In this document: piece by piece, positions 16,955 to 27,061 of the stretch
Layout of the letters: each line of letters opens with the position of its first letter
Numbering within the stretch: the first letter of the stretch is position 1
Source of the DNA: Tenacibaculum lutimaris
Lineage (GTDB): Bacteria; Bacteroidota; Bacteroidia; Flavobacteriales; Flavobacteriaceae
Assembly (NCBI RefSeq): GCF_003610735.1
Contig: NZ_RAQM01000006.1
Coordinates: 1 to 64,000 of the forward strand
Length of the DNA: 64,000 bases
Reading direction: 5' to 3'
Notes under the pieces: generated by a model
Told to the model about the DNA's origin: nothing
Databases searched by the model: none
Seen by the model: only the letters and a program-made list of their open reading frames with translations
Translations under genes and position numbers: made by a program

Positions 16955-19900
16955 TTAAAAAGAAAGGTTGAATCCGAAAGAAATAATTTTTGGTATTGGT
17001 TGTGAGTATGGACTACCAAAAGTTTCAGGGTCGAAATATCCATCGTAATCTGTTCCGAAAACAAATAGATTTCTTCCTTCTAGGTTAAAGCTTAATCTTG
17101 AAACATTCATACTTTCTAAGTACTTACTTGGTACATTGTATCCAAACTTTATACTGTTAACTCTTATGTATGAAATTTTATCTACCCAAATATCTAAATC
17201 TCTAAACGTATTACCTGAATCGTAAGTATGATACCAACTGTAAACTAAATCTGTGTCAAAACCTGGTGTTGTGCTCCCTATCAACGCTGGGTAATTTCCT
17301 GTACCTGCTTTTAATACTTCTTTGTTAAAGTTGTAATTTGGACTTACCTGTGTTGGGTGATACGAAGGTGTTCTTCTAACTGTTTGATTTAAGTTAAAGT
17401 TTGTAGCTATACTTAAACTGAAATCTTTATACTGAAATTTATTGATGAAACCTCCACTAAACTCAGGATCTCCATTACCTACATAGGTATATAAATTTCT
17501 ATGCTCTTCATCGGTTAATTGACTTCCATCAACTCCTTCTGATAAGTTATAAAAATCTACTGCTGTTACTTTCTTACCATCTTTCCAAAATAATGGCAAC
17601 CCATTACTATCTATACCAGCAGTTTTAATGGCAAAAACTGCATTTACTCCGTATCCTAATAACGATGGTCTTAATTGATTATCTCTCGTTTGAATTCTTT
17701 CTACAGTATTTTTATTATGAGAAATATTAAAGCTAGTTGTCCATATAAAATCATCTTTTACAATATTTCTCGTATTAATTGCTAATTCAACTCCTTTATT
17801 ACTTAGCGTTGCCCAGTTTGTATTGATAAAGTTGAACCCAGACTCTAACGGTATAGCTTGTAAACCAATTAGATCAGTACTTTTACGATAGTAGTAATCT
17901 GCCGATACATATACTCTGTTATTAAACATTCCCAGATCAAACCCAACATTTGATGAAACTGTTTTTTCCCAACGTAAATCTTTGTTTGGAGCTGAAATAA
18001 CATTAATACCTTCTTCTGTTGTTCCTGGTAAAATAGTTACCTCATCATAAAGACCTACAACGTAAGGAGAGGTAGATTTATCTATATTTCCTTGTACACC
18101 ATACGAACCTCTAATCTTTAATTCATTAATAGCGTCTACATCAAAAAAGTTCTCTTTTGCTACGTTCCAAGAACCTGCTACAGACCATAATGGTAAGTAT
18201 CTAAATTTAGGATTTACACCAAATAAATTAGAACCGTCATATCTTAAACTTCCGAAAATTGTATATTTTCTATCATAAGTGTACGAAGCTGTTCCGAAGA
18301 ATGATGCGTATGCATTTTCATTAACTGTTTTTCTATACGGTTCAAACAACTTATTCTTCAATGCTCTTTCATCAGTTATTTGTACAGTGCTTAATGTATT
18401 AGGGTTAAAACCAAATCCTTTTGTATGAATCTCTGTACGCTTATCTTCTCTAAACTCAGTTCCTAACATTACATCAATCTCATGGATATTATTAATTGAC
18501 GTGTTGTAATTTAAAGTACTCTTCCAGTTGTATTGAAAAGCATCGCTATTCCAGTTTTGAATTATCCCTCCTTCGGGTAAGAAAAAAGCATTTTGTCCAT
18601 TATCGTCTTGATATCTAGATCTAAACCTATATTTTCTTGTATAATAACTTTCTTTATCTGAAAATTTCTCTGTTTTATCAAAGTCAAATTGCATTCCAAA
18701 CTGTGTGTATAGTTTTAAGTTGCTATTTAACTTATAAGTAAGATCTATAATTGGTTTGATAGAATACGATGTTAGCTCCTGATTTGTGTTTTCTCTTTCT
18801 TCTAAAGGATTATACTTGAAACTTACACTTAAATCATACCTTTCAATTAAATCAGGATCATAATTGTAACTTCCATCTGCATTATATGGTGTAAAGTAAG
18901 GATTTACCCTTCTTGAATAATAAGCTGGGTTTGTATAAGCATCTGCACCTGTTATGTATGATGTGTTTTTATTTCTACTTGCAAAAACTGATACGCCTAC
19001 ATTTAATTTGTCGTTTACATCATAATCATTTTTAAACGTAAGGTTGTATCTATTCAGCCCAGTCCCTTTAGTAGTTCCTTCTTCATCAAAATATCCTAAA
19101 GAGAAATAGTATCTTGATTTTTCACTACCCCCAGAAAGCGTTAATCCGTATTGTTGGTTTATTGCTGCTTGATACAACTTATTACCCCAATTAACATCTT
19201 GATTTCTTAAGTTATTAATTACATTTTGAGCTAATGGATTTATGCTAGAAAATCCGTTGTTTTGAAAATTATCGTATTCTCCATAAGCATCTAAAATTCT
19301 AGCCACTTCTCCTCTATTACTTTGGTAAGTTAAATCTGGTCTGCTCGCTAAACCTAATTCAAAATCTACTTTCTCAGAAGCATTCATTAAGTTTAACTTA
19401 TCAAAATCTGGTCGTAAGGTTAAAAAGGTATTTGAATTAAAGTTAATTCGCATCGCTCCTTCTTTACCTTTTTTCGTAGTAATTACAATTACTCCGTTTG
19501 CAGCTCTTGCACCGTAGATAGAAGTTGCCGAAGCATCTTTTAACACCGTAATCTCTTCAATATCTTCTGGGTTAATTCCTGCAATAGGAAAAGATTTTAA
19601 ATTATCGATATTGTCTTTATCTCTAAAATCTTTTGGAATATCGTTTCCTTGTAAAGGAATTCCATCTAAAACCCATAAAGGATCAGAAGAACCTGTTAAT
19701 GTTGATGTACCTCTAATTTGAATTTTTGCTGGTGCTCCTGGTGCTCCAGTAGTTGGTTGTACTAACACCCCTGATATTTCACCTGAAAGCATTTGATCTA
19801 CGTTAGCAGTACCTGCTTTTTTAACGTCATCTGTTTTAATTTTAGCAAATGATGAAGTTACTTTTCTCTTTTCAATTTTTTGGTATCCTGTTATAACCAC

Positions 19901-20260
19901 CTCTCCTAAAAGCTCTTCTTTTTCTTTTAGAGATACTATAATGTTAGTACTTCTATTTTCTACATTAATCTTTTCTGTTTCAAATCCCATGTAAGAAATT
20001 ATAATATACTTTGTTTCTATTGGAGCATTGAAAGAAAAGTTACCATCAAAATCGGTAGTTGTGCCAATCATAGAAGCTTGTATAACATTATCTATATTGG
20101 TTTTATTTCCAATCATTTTTGTTGAAGCATAAATAGAAACTCCTGGAAGTGTTTCATTTCTAGCTTCATCGATAACTGTACCACTAATTATTTTTGTTTC
20201 TTGCGCAAAAACTGAAAATGGTATAAGTAGCAGCAAGTAAATTATTTTTTTATTCATCAT
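16955..20260 (-). CDS. susC: SusC/RagA-family TonB-dependent transporter
   Basis: A 22-strand outer-membrane transporter that imports oligomers using TonB. 1101 residues: signal peptide (MMNKKIIYLLLLIPFSVFAQ), a carboxypeptidase-D-like domain (about 22-110, KIISGTVIDEARNETLPGVSIYAS), a plug with the SusC motifs PGAPAKIQIRGTSTL, PLWVLDGIPL, VLKDASATSIYGARAANGVI, and a barrel ending PIPKIISFGFNLSF. The FNLSF terminus is the usual assembly signal. It starts 1 nt after the metalloprotease stop and precedes susD by 11 nt, so the three are surely one operon. Confidence 0.94.
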   Translation of the reverse strand: MMNKKIIYLLLLIPFSVFAQETKIISGTVIDEARNETLPGVSIYASTKMIGNKTNIDNVIQASMIGTTTDFDGNFSFNAPIETKYIIISYMGFETEKINVENRSTNIIVSLKEKEELLGEVVITGYQKIEKRKVTSSFAKIKTDDVKKAGTANVDQMLSGEISGVLVQPTTGAPGAPAKIQIRGTSTLTGSSDPLWVLDGIPLQGNDIPKDFRDKDNIDNLKSFPIAGINPEDIEEITVLKDASATSIYGARAANGVIVITTKKGKEGAMRINFNSNTFLTLRPDFDKLNLMNASEKVDFELGLASRPDLTYQSNRGEVARILDAYGEYDNFQNNGFSSINPLAQNVINNLRNQDVNWGNKLYQAAINQQYGLTLSGGSEKSRYYFSLGYFDEEGTTKGTGLNRYNLTFKNDYDVNDKLNVGVSVFASRNKNTSYITGADAYTNPAYYSRRVNPYFTPYNADGSYNYDPDLIERYDLSVSFKYNPLEERENTNQELTSYSIKPIIDLTYKLNSNLKLYTQFGMQFDFDKTEKFSDKESYYTRKYRFRSRYQDDNGQNAFFLPEGGIIQNWNSDAFQYNWKSTLNYNTSINNIHEIDVMLGTEFREDKRTEIHTKGFGFNPNTLSTVQITDERALKNKLFEPYRKTVNENAYASFFGTASYTYDRKYTIFGSLRYDGSNLFGVNPKFRYLPLWSVAGSWNVAKENFFDVDAINELKIRGSYGVQGNIDKSTSPYVVGLYDEVTILPGTTEEGINVISAPNKDLRWEKTVSSNVGFDLGMFNNRVYVSADYYYRKSTDLIGLQAIPLESGFNFINTNWATLSNKGVELAINTRNIVKDDFIWTTSFNISHNKNTVERIQTRDNQLRPSLLGYGVNAVFAIKTAGIDSNGLPLFWKDGKKVTAVDFYNLSEGVDGSQLTDEEHRNLYTYVGNGDPEFSGGFINKFQYKDFSLSIATNFNLNQTVRRTPSYHPTQVSPNYNFNKEVLKAGTGNYPALIGSTTPGFDTDLVYSWYHTYDSGNTFRDLDIWVDKISYIRVNSIKFGYNVPSKYLESMNVSRLSFNLEGRNLFVFGTDYDGYFDPETFGSPYSQPIPKIISFGFNLSF

Positions 20261-20261
20261 C

Positions 20262-22787
20262 TTAATTATTCAAATTATACTCAATTCTAGCTATTAAATC
20301 ATTGTAATGGTTTTGTGTAGCTATATTTCCTTTCTTCCTTTTCTTCTTCAATAATTTTAAAATTCTTTCTAATTCTGCTCTCTTATTTGAACCTGCATCT
20401 GATACCCTAGGTATATATGTAAAGTGTACATTTTTAAAGTTCTTATCATCACTAGAAATTGTTGTCTGTCTGGTTTTCTTTAAAAGTGTATTTCTATCAA
20501 CAGTTAGTACATCTACGTAATTTTTTTGAGTCATACGATCAAACATATCTAATGGCTCATTCTTCATTGTTTTCTTGAAGATCGCTTTATAAAGCTGATC
20601 AAATAAATACTCTTCGGTAAATACTTCTTCTGTATCTGAACTCAACACTTTATTTTCTGTAATACGCATTAGTCTATCTGTATGCACCAAACGATATATC
20701 ATATTCGTTTGATAAGCTCGATGCATAGATATTGGAGAATAAAAACGTTCTCCGTCTGGTGCATCTCTTACAGGATATACTTTGTGAATTAACTCTGGAG
20801 TAAACAACCATTTTTGTGGTAAAATTGCCTCATTTATTATATACTCTAATGCCTCTTTTTGAACTTTGGCTGGTACAGGCACAAAGGTATTTTTATTATC
20901 ACCATAAATAGTATTATTAATATAAATTCCTCCAATGTTAGCCATTACATGACCGCTATATAGTTGCCATTGATCTATCACTGCTTTGTATAGTTTGGCA
21001 GCTTTGTAATAATCTTCCCCTTCTTCTTTGGTCCATATTAAAATATTAGGTACAATTCTTTGTAGGTTTTTCAATCCATACTCACTTGCTTTCACTGCAT
21101 TATCTCCTAAATCTTCACTTTGCGATCTTGGATCTATAACTTTTCCCTGCTGAGGCCCATAGAAGTATAAAGGGTCATTTTCGTGTTTTCTTATCCACTG
21201 ATTTAGTATAGGTAATTCTTCATGGGGTGTTTTCACATCTAACCAACGATAGCCCCAATTGATAGCGTACTTATCATACACTCCTATTTTTGGACTGACT
21301 TCTGTTATATTATCTCCTGGTTGAGCAACATAATTGTAACGAGCATAATCCATTATAGATGGAGCTGTTCCTCCCATTTTTTTGGTAAAACTAGCTGACC
21401 TCAACGAGTCTACAGGGTAACTAAACGATGCCCCCATATTGTGTTTTAATCCAAACGTATGTCCTACTTCATGAGAAGACACAAACCTTATTGATTCTCC
21501 CATAATTTCATCTGAAAAAACATTAGCTCTTGCTTCTGGGTTTATAGGCCCTGTTTGTACACGAATCCATTGATGCAACCCTTTCATTAAGTTATGCCAC
21601 CAAATAATATCTGATTCTAAAATTTCTCCACTTCGTGGATCTACTATAGATGGTCCCATTGCATTTTGCCTTTCTGAAGCTACATAGGTAATTACTGAAT
21701 AACGAACATCATCAATATCGAAATCTTTATCTTCTTTGGTCACTTCTTTAACAACCACAGCATCCTTAAATCCTGCTTGCTCAAAGGCTTTATTCCAATC
21801 ATATACTCCATTTTCTATATATGACACCCATTTTTTTGGTGTTGCTGGATCTATATAATAAACAATCTGTTTTTTAGGAGTTACTAACTCTCCTTTTTTA
21901 TATTTTTCTATATCCTCTTCTTTAGGCTCTAACCTCCAACGTGTAATTAACTCTCTATGCTCTACTTCATGTTGACTATCTGAATAATAATCCATAGGTT
22001 TACTAAAATACCCTATCCTTTTATCTCCAAAACGAGGTTTCATTACATTAGTTGGGAGCAAAACGATGTTTGTTGTTACCCCTATAGATAAAGGTAGTGC
22101 AGTACTTTTTCCTTCAGAAACTGATGTAGTTAAAAGTGATTTAACTACAATATTTTTTGAAAACGTTTTTAATTTTTCAACTTTAGAAAGCTTTGTTTTA
22201 ACGCTTCCTCCCAAACCTATGTTTGAAAGTAAATCATTAAAACTTTTATCTTCTCCATTAAACACTCTATTTACTTTAATAAGAGCTGTAGTCTTCTCTT
22301 CATTTTCAGACTCTATTTTAAATCCTTCAATAATAGATTCTCCAAAGTTTTCTTGTACTGAAAGAGTTATTGCGTTGTCTTTTGGCGATTTAACCCTCGG
22401 AGTTAATGTTTTTACCCAAACCTTGTTTAATACAGTATCTTTATAAAACCTTACTAACTTAGTTTCATAAGCCATTCCTTTATTTAACCCATGCCCATTA
22501 AGTTCGTAAGGTACTTTAGATACTTTGTTGACAATTAAGAAGTCCTTTGAAAACAATGAATCAGGAATTTCAAAATAGATATCTTCTTTTAATTTATAAA
22601 TATTGAATAATCCATTTTTTACATTCCCTTCTTTCTTTAATTTAGAATAAGACACATTACTACTATCTTTAATAGAATCTTTCTTCTCCTCTTCTTTCTT
22701 TTGTGCAAAAAGAGAAGTGGTAAAAACCACAAGCAGTAAGCTTAATGTTTTTAATTTAACACCCTTCATTTGAGTATAACTCTTCAT
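20262..22787 (-). CDS. secreted zinc-dependent metalloprotease (DUF4953/DUF5117 type)
   Basis: 841 residues with a signal peptide ending near TTSLFAQ. The zinc site is HEVGHTFGLKH (His439, Glu440, His443, His449), the long metzincin motif; a following MDYARYNYVA may be the Met-turn. The N-terminal two-fifths is the DUF5118/DUF5117-like region and the C-terminal region has the DUF4953-like IGGIYINNTIYGD segment, the usual layout of this Bacteroidota family. It is first in an operon with susC and susD, which suggests that it cuts proteins and feeds the products to the transporter. The start could be ATG 22787 or seven codons later. A promoter and a repeat resembling a LytTR site lie directly upstream. 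Confidence 0.85.
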   Translation of the reverse strand: MKSYTQMKGVKLKTLSLLLVVFTTSLFAQKKEEEKKDSIKDSSNVSYSKLKKEGNVKNGLFNIYKLKEDIYFEIPDSLFSKDFLIVNKVSKVPYELNGHGLNKGMAYETKLVRFYKDTVLNKVWVKTLTPRVKSPKDNAITLSVQENFGESIIEGFKIESENEEKTTALIKVNRVFNGEDKSFNDLLSNIGLGGSVKTKLSKVEKLKTFSKNIVVKSLLTTSVSEGKSTALPLSIGVTTNIVLLPTNVMKPRFGDKRIGYFSKPMDYYSDSQHEVEHRELITRWRLEPKEEDIEKYKKGELVTPKKQIVYYIDPATPKKWVSYIENGVYDWNKAFEQAGFKDAVVVKEVTKEDKDFDIDDVRYSVITYVASERQNAMGPSIVDPRSGEILESDIIWWHNLMKGLHQWIRVQTGPINPEARANVFSDEIMGESIRFVSSHEVGHTFGLKHNMGASFSYPVDSLRSASFTKKMGGTAPSIMDYARYNYVAQPGDNITEVSPKIGVYDKYAINWGYRWLDVKTPHEELPILNQWIRKHENDPLYFYGPQQGKVIDPRSQSEDLGDNAVKASEYGLKNLQRIVPNILIWTKEEGEDYYKAAKLYKAVIDQWQLYSGHVMANIGGIYINNTIYGDNKNTFVPVPAKVQKEALEYIINEAILPQKWLFTPELIHKVYPVRDAPDGERFYSPISMHRAYQTNMIYRLVHTDRLMRITENKVLSSDTEEVFTEEYLFDQLYKAIFKKTMKNEPLDMFDRMTQKNYVDVLTVDRNTLLKKTRQTTISSDDKNFKNVHFTYIPRVSDAGSNKRAELERILKLLKKKRKKGNIATQNHYNDLIARIEYNLNN

Positions 22788-22811
22788 AAATTATTTTGAT
22801 TAATAAGCAAC

Positions 22812-22819
22812 CAAATGTA
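22812..22819 (-). promoter_or_regulatory. promoter box of the metalloprotease-SusCD operon
   Basis: Minus-strand TACATTTG matches TAnnTTTG and ends 24 nt before the ATG at 22787. No TTG is present at -33, which fits a promoter needing an activator; the repeat at 22851-22880 sits at about -46 to -75. Confidence 0.6.
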
Positions 22820-22850
22820 GAACTGAAGATGCTTTTTAAAAATTAAATGA

Positions 22851-22880
22851 GAGTGAAGTGCCTTTTAACAGGAGTGAATT
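22851..22880 (-). promoter_or_regulatory. direct repeat with LytTR-site spacing
   Basis: GAGTGAAGT (22851-22859) and GAGTGAATT (22872-22880) are 9-bp direct repeats 12 bp apart, a 21-bp period. LytTR regulators such as ComE and AgrA bind two 9-bp repeats with a 12-bp gap on one DNA face. The LytTR regulator gene of the next operon is the obvious candidate. The assignment rests on geometry and position only. Confidence 0.55.
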
Positions 22881-22883
22881 TTA

Positions 22884-24491
22884 CTATTTTGACAATAAAG
22901 GAAGGTAACATTTAAAACTTTTCTCAAAAATCACTGTTTTAAATGAAGTTACGCTATAAAACGTATAAAAATCACTCAAATAACTTAAACCAATACCATA
23001 ACTTGTTTCAGTATTGTTTTTTCTTGGGTTATAATTATTACTTACTATAATTATATCTTTTTCTATTAAAACTTTAATAAAAAGAGGCGTTTTTTTTGTT
23101 ATTTCATTATGCTTAATTGCATTTTCAATTAAGGTTTCTAAAGCTAAAAAAGGTATTTTTTTTAATAGTGTTTTTTCTTCTGCTCTATTTATAATTTCTA
23201 AGTTTATACTATTATTAAACCTAATCTTTTGCAAAAAGAAATACTGCTCTAAAAAATATAATTCTTCTTTGACTGTGGCCTTATTAGCATCTCTTTCCTT
23301 TAGTAAGTACCTATAAACTTCCGAAAGTTTTAACACAAACTGTTGAGACATTGTTTTATCTACACCTATTAAAACATGTAATGAATTCAAAGTGTTAAAT
23401 AAAAAATGAGGATTTAACTTTTTACGTAACTGACTTAATTGTAAGCGCGCATTTTTTTGTTGATATTGCTCATTGCTTATAGCTAACTTTTTTCGTTCTT
23501 TTTCATATTGAAGTGCTTTCAAATGCTGACTCCTAAGCTGACTACGAGAAAATCCGAATATTAGCATAAAAGTTAATAATGCCAACAAACTCATCCAAAG
23601 CAAATATTCTTTTATGTTGTTTACAGATTCTTTAATTAAAATATTTAAGGGGAAACTTGTTATTAAAACCAACTCTGAGTTACCTGCCTGTACTACATTA
23701 TAGTACCTTAACACCTCTAAGCCTAAATACTCTGAAGTAACCGTTGATTTAATTTGTTGATTATTTTTTATTCCTCTCTTGGAAGATTTGATAATACTAT
23801 TTGGTGAAATATTGTTAAAAAAAGATTTTTCTTGCTTCCCTATATAACTAGTATCTGGATGTAGCATACAAACGCCTTCTTTATCTGTAACAATAACATA
23901 GCCTCCATACCCTTTATACTTTTGTGAAAAATAGTTCCAATATTTTAATAAATTTATATTGTAACCAAATACTACCATTGATTCATCAGGCAACTTGTAT
24001 GTAATAATTTTTTGGTAGTACGTAATGTTATTTAATCCTAACACCACATTAAAGGTTTGGTTCTCTTTTTTAAACCCTCTTATTTTTTCAAGTGTCTCTT
24101 CTTCTAGCTCTTTAGTTCCTAAAAAGGACGTATATGTAACTTCTTCGTTTCTTTTAAAAAAATAAATGAAACTTGCATCAATAACTTCTTCCGAAAAAGC
24201 AAGCTCACTATTAAATAATAATCTATTTTTTAATTCGGATTCCTCTAAATTTACACCTTTGTCTAAAATTTTTTGCGCTCCTGAAATAAACTTATTAAAC
24301 TCATTAAAATCAAATTGTAAAATATTCTTCTTCTCCCTTACAGTTTGACTTATCACTTCCCCCACTAACCTCTCTGCCTCCGAAGTTATTTTTTGAGTTA
24401 TAAGTCTGTACCCTATAAAAAATAACACAATCAACGATACACTTACTAAAAGGTAATATTGATGTTTTCTTTTTTTTAACAGAAATCTCAT
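22884..24491 (-). CDS. LytS-type sensor histidine kinase with extracytoplasmic sensor
   Basis: 535 residues. Two membrane segments (about 12-32 and 290-310) flank an extracytoplasmic domain of about 250 residues that looks like a Cache/PAS sensor (YGGYVIVTDKEGVCMLHPDTSYIG). A coiled coil leads to the His_kinase box LRKKLNPHFLFNTLNSLHVL, whose His is the phosphorylation site, then the N-box LIENAIKHNEI and a short G-box SYGIGLSYL. It starts 5 nt after the response regulator gene, so the two are one operon. It faces the metalloprotease-SusCD operon; a Cache domain would sense a small ligand such as an amino acid or peptide (inference). Confidence 0.85.
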   Translation of the reverse strand: MRFLLKKRKHQYYLLVSVSLIVLFFIGYRLITQKITSEAERLVGEVISQTVREKKNILQFDFNEFNKFISGAQKILDKGVNLEESELKNRLLFNSELAFSEEVIDASFIYFFKRNEEVTYTSFLGTKELEEETLEKIRGFKKENQTFNVVLGLNNITYYQKIITYKLPDESMVVFGYNINLLKYWNYFSQKYKGYGGYVIVTDKEGVCMLHPDTSYIGKQEKSFFNNISPNSIIKSSKRGIKNNQQIKSTVTSEYLGLEVLRYYNVVQAGNSELVLITSFPLNILIKESVNNIKEYLLWMSLLALLTFMLIFGFSRSQLRSQHLKALQYEKERKKLAISNEQYQQKNARLQLSQLRKKLNPHFLFNTLNSLHVLIGVDKTMSQQFVLKLSEVYRYLLKERDANKATVKEELYFLEQYFFLQKIRFNNSINLEIINRAEEKTLLKKIPFLALETLIENAIKHNEITKKTPLFIKVLIEKDIIIVSNNYNPRKNNTETSYGIGLSYLSDFYTFYSVTSFKTVIFEKSFKCYLPLLSK

Positions 24492-24496
24492 TCCTT

Positions 24497-25273
24497 CTAA
24501 TTATCTAACCAATTCTTAAAGTCTTTAATTCTTTGAGCACTTACTAGAAGTATTTCTTCTACATTAAGATCAGACTGTAAATCTATTTTTATACGATTAT
24601 TACTATACTTAGAAATATTTTTTATAGCAGAGTGTTGTATGATATACTTTCTATTGATTTTAAAAAAGTATTTTTCAGAAAGTTCTTCTTCTAAACTAGA
24701 AATCGTTCCGTCATAAAGATAGCTTTCATTATCAAAAGTAAACAAAAACAAATATTTTCCTTGTGCCATAAAATAGGCTACATCTTCTCTTTTTATAGAA
24801 ATAGATAAATTTCCTTTTGACACTAAAAAACGTTCTTTTTCTTTTTGATCGTTTATTTTGCTACTCATTTGTAGTAACAGTTGTTCTAATTTATCGCTAT
24901 AACCTTTATCTTCATTTAAGCCAACATACTTTTCTATAGCTTTTTGCAATGCTTCTTCACTGTAAGGTTTTAATAAATAATCTATAGCAAAAAACTGAAA
25001 TGATTTTATAGCGTACTCATCAAAAGCTGTTGTAAAAATAATAGGTGTAGAAGTTTTCAATTTTTCAAAAATTTCAAAACTATAACCATCTCCCAAATGA
25101 ATATCACTTAAAATTAAGTCGCATGTATTGTTTTGAAGCCATACAATTGAATCTTCAACACTTTCTAATCGCTTTTTTACAGAAATTGAATATGGACTTT
25201 TAAGTAATAAATTTTCTAAAGAAGATGCTGCCAAATCTTCATCTTCAATAATAACTACATCTAATACTTTCAT
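24497..25273 (-). CDS. LytTR-type response regulator
   Basis: 258 residues. The receiver domain has the acidic pocket EDED (10-13), phospho-acceptor Asp57 in LILSDIHLG, and Lys in YLLKPYS. The C-terminal LytTR DNA-binding domain runs from about 150 (FLVSKGNLSISI) to the end, with YFFKINRKYIIQHSAIKNI. It is first in the operon with the kinase. Its likely target is the repeat at 22851-22880 in front of the metalloprotease gene. A possible promoter box (minus TACTTTTG, 25303-25310) lies 30 nt upstream. Confidence 0.88.
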   Translation of the reverse strand: MKVLDVVIIEDEDLAASSLENLLLKSPYSISVKKRLESVEDSIVWLQNNTCDLILSDIHLGDGYSFEIFEKLKTSTPIIFTTAFDEYAIKSFQFFAIDYLLKPYSEEALQKAIEKYVGLNEDKGYSDKLEQLLLQMSSKINDQKEKERFLVSKGNLSISIKREDVAYFMAQGKYLFLFTFDNESYLYDGTISSLEEELSEKYFFKINRKYIIQHSAIKNISKYSNNRIKIDLQSDLNVEEILLVSAQRIKDFKNWLDN

Positions 25274-25374
25274 TTACTTTATAGAGATTTAAGAGGTATC
25301 TCCAAAAGTATTAAATTATTTTTATCTTTAATTAAAAGTTATGTTTATGCTAACTTATGGAAGTTTATTAAAAA

Positions 25375-25932
25375 CTACAACACCCTTTTCGCTTCTATAA
25401 AAGCACGTTTCCAGTAGTTTTCATGTAGTGAGGTTACAATAACCCCTTGCGAAGTAGTGGAGTGAATAAAACGTACATCCCCATTATCAACAGAAGTTAC
25501 CAAACCTACGTGATTTATAGGTCCTCTCCTCCCTCTTGTTTTAAAAAATAATAAATCGCCTCTTTGCACTTCTCGTAACGAAATTCTTTCGCCTTGTCGA
25601 TACATTTCACGAGAACTTCTAGCTATGGATACATCTCGTTGTTGAAATGACGTAAAAATTAACCCCGAGCAATCCATTCCTTTTTTTGTCATTCCACCAA
25701 AACGATACGGAACTCCTTTGTAGGTAACTGCTGTCCATATAATTTTATCGGCAACTGTTACTTCGTTCACCTTAACCTCTTCAGTAGCTTCTGACTTAAC
25801 ACTTGCTACATCAACTGCTTTAGGAGTAATTGTTGATGCTGTTTTTTGGTAAGTTCCACTCACATTTTTTGACGATCCACAAGAAATCATTAAAAACGAC
25901 AGTGTACATACAAAGAGGATTTTTTTAATCAT
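25375..25932 (-). CDS. NlpC/P60 family lipoprotein peptidase
   Basis: 185 residues. The lipobox is MISCGSS (Cys18). The C40 domain covers the second half: YRFGGMTKKGMDCSGL with catalytic Cys88, then RGPINHVGLVTS with the His, and IHSTTSQGVIV. Such enzymes cut gamma-D-glutamyl-diaminopimelate or related bonds in peptidoglycan. It is last in the surE-lpxB operon, 7 nt after lpxB. A 14-codon remnant of a second copy lies at 13752-13796. Confidence 0.9.
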   Translation of the reverse strand: MIKKILFVCTLSFLMISCGSSKNVSGTYQKTASTITPKAVDVASVKSEATEEVKVNEVTVADKIIWTAVTYKGVPYRFGGMTKKGMDCSGLIFTSFQQRDVSIARSSREMYRQGERISLREVQRGDLLFFKTRGRRGPINHVGLVTSVDNGDVRFIHSTTSQGVIVTSLHENYWKRAFIEAKRVL

Positions 25933-25939
25933 AGGTGTT

Positions 25940-27052
25940 TTATTTTTTTACTCCATCAACAATTAATTTTGCTGCTTTGGCAGAGGCTCCTTTACCTCCT
26001 AGTTTTTGTTCCAAATCGAAATACGATAAAAATAATTGCTGACGATGTTCTGTTTCTAAAATACGCTCTAACTCATACTTTAAGCTTTCTTTCGTAAAAT
26101 CATTTTGTATCAACTCTTTTACCACTTCTCTATCCATAATCAAGTTGACAAGTGATATATAACTTAACGTAATTATTCGTTTTGCTATTTGATACGATAT
26201 GTTGCTTCCTTTATAACAAACCACTTGAGGCACTTTAAATAGTGCTGCTTCTAAGGTTGCGGTTCCTGACGCTACCAAAGCAGCATACGAAATACTTAAT
26301 AAATCGTAGGTTTTATTATTGATGAACTTCACATTCGCATCACCAATAATTTCTTTGTAAAATTCATACGACTGACTAGGAGCACCCGCTACTACAAATT
26401 GATACTCAGGAAAATCATCTACCAACGATAACATTACCGATAGCATTTTGGTTATCTCCTGTTTTCTACTTCCAGGTAATAATGCTATAATTTCTTTATA
26501 ACCTAAATCGTGTTCTTTTCTAAATTTATCTATCGACACCTGCTTTCTACCAGCAATCCCATCAATTAAAGGATGCCCTACAAAGTGTACATTGTATCCG
26601 TACTTTTTGTAAAACTCTTTTTCAAACGGAAGAATCACAAACATTTCATCGATATCACGTTTAATATCTTTTACCCTACCTGCTCTACTTGCCCAAACTT
26701 GTGGAGAAATATAATAATTGGTTCTAAAACTTTGTTGCTTTGCCCATTTAGCAATACGAAGATTAAAGCCTGAGTTATCTATAAAAATTAGTACATCAGG
26801 ATTAAATTGAGCAATGTCTTTTTTACAGAAAGAAATCATACCCAAAATCTTTCGTAAGTTCATCAACACCTCAACAAACCCCATAAAAGCACGTTCTTTA
26901 TAATGTTTAACCAACGTACCTCCTACTTCTTGCATCAAATCTCCACCCCAAAAACGAATGTCTGCTTTCGGATCTTGTTTCAACAACGCCTTCATTAAGT
27001 TTGCTCCGTGTAAATCACCCGAAGCTTCTCCTACAAGAATGTAATACTTCAT
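25940..27052 (-). CDS. lpxB: lipid-A-disaccharide synthase
   Basis: Joins UDP-2,3-diacylglucosamine and lipid X to form the lipid A disaccharide, at the inner face of the inner membrane. 370 residues, the normal length. Motifs: YYILVGEASGDLHGANLMKAL, the central YYISPQVWASRAGRVKDIKRD, FVGHPLIDG, LLPGSRKQEI and ASGTATLEAAL, VVCYKGS. The GT19 fold is complete. Operon: surE, small membrane protein, lpxB, nlpC. Confidence 0.96.
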   Translation of the reverse strand: MKYYILVGEASGDLHGANLMKALLKQDPKADIRFWGGDLMQEVGGTLVKHYKERAFMGFVEVLMNLRKILGMISFCKKDIAQFNPDVLIFIDNSGFNLRIAKWAKQQSFRTNYYISPQVWASRAGRVKDIKRDIDEMFVILPFEKEFYKKYGYNVHFVGHPLIDGIAGRKQVSIDKFRKEHDLGYKEIIALLPGSRKQEITKMLSVMLSLVDDFPEYQFVVAGAPSQSYEFYKEIIGDANVKFINNKTYDLLSISYAALVASGTATLEAALFKVPQVVCYKGSNISYQIAKRIITLSYISLVNLIMDREVVKELIQNDFTKESLKYELERILETEHRQQLFLSYFDLEQKLGGKGASAKAAKLIVDGVKK

Positions 27053-27061
27053 CTACTAAAA

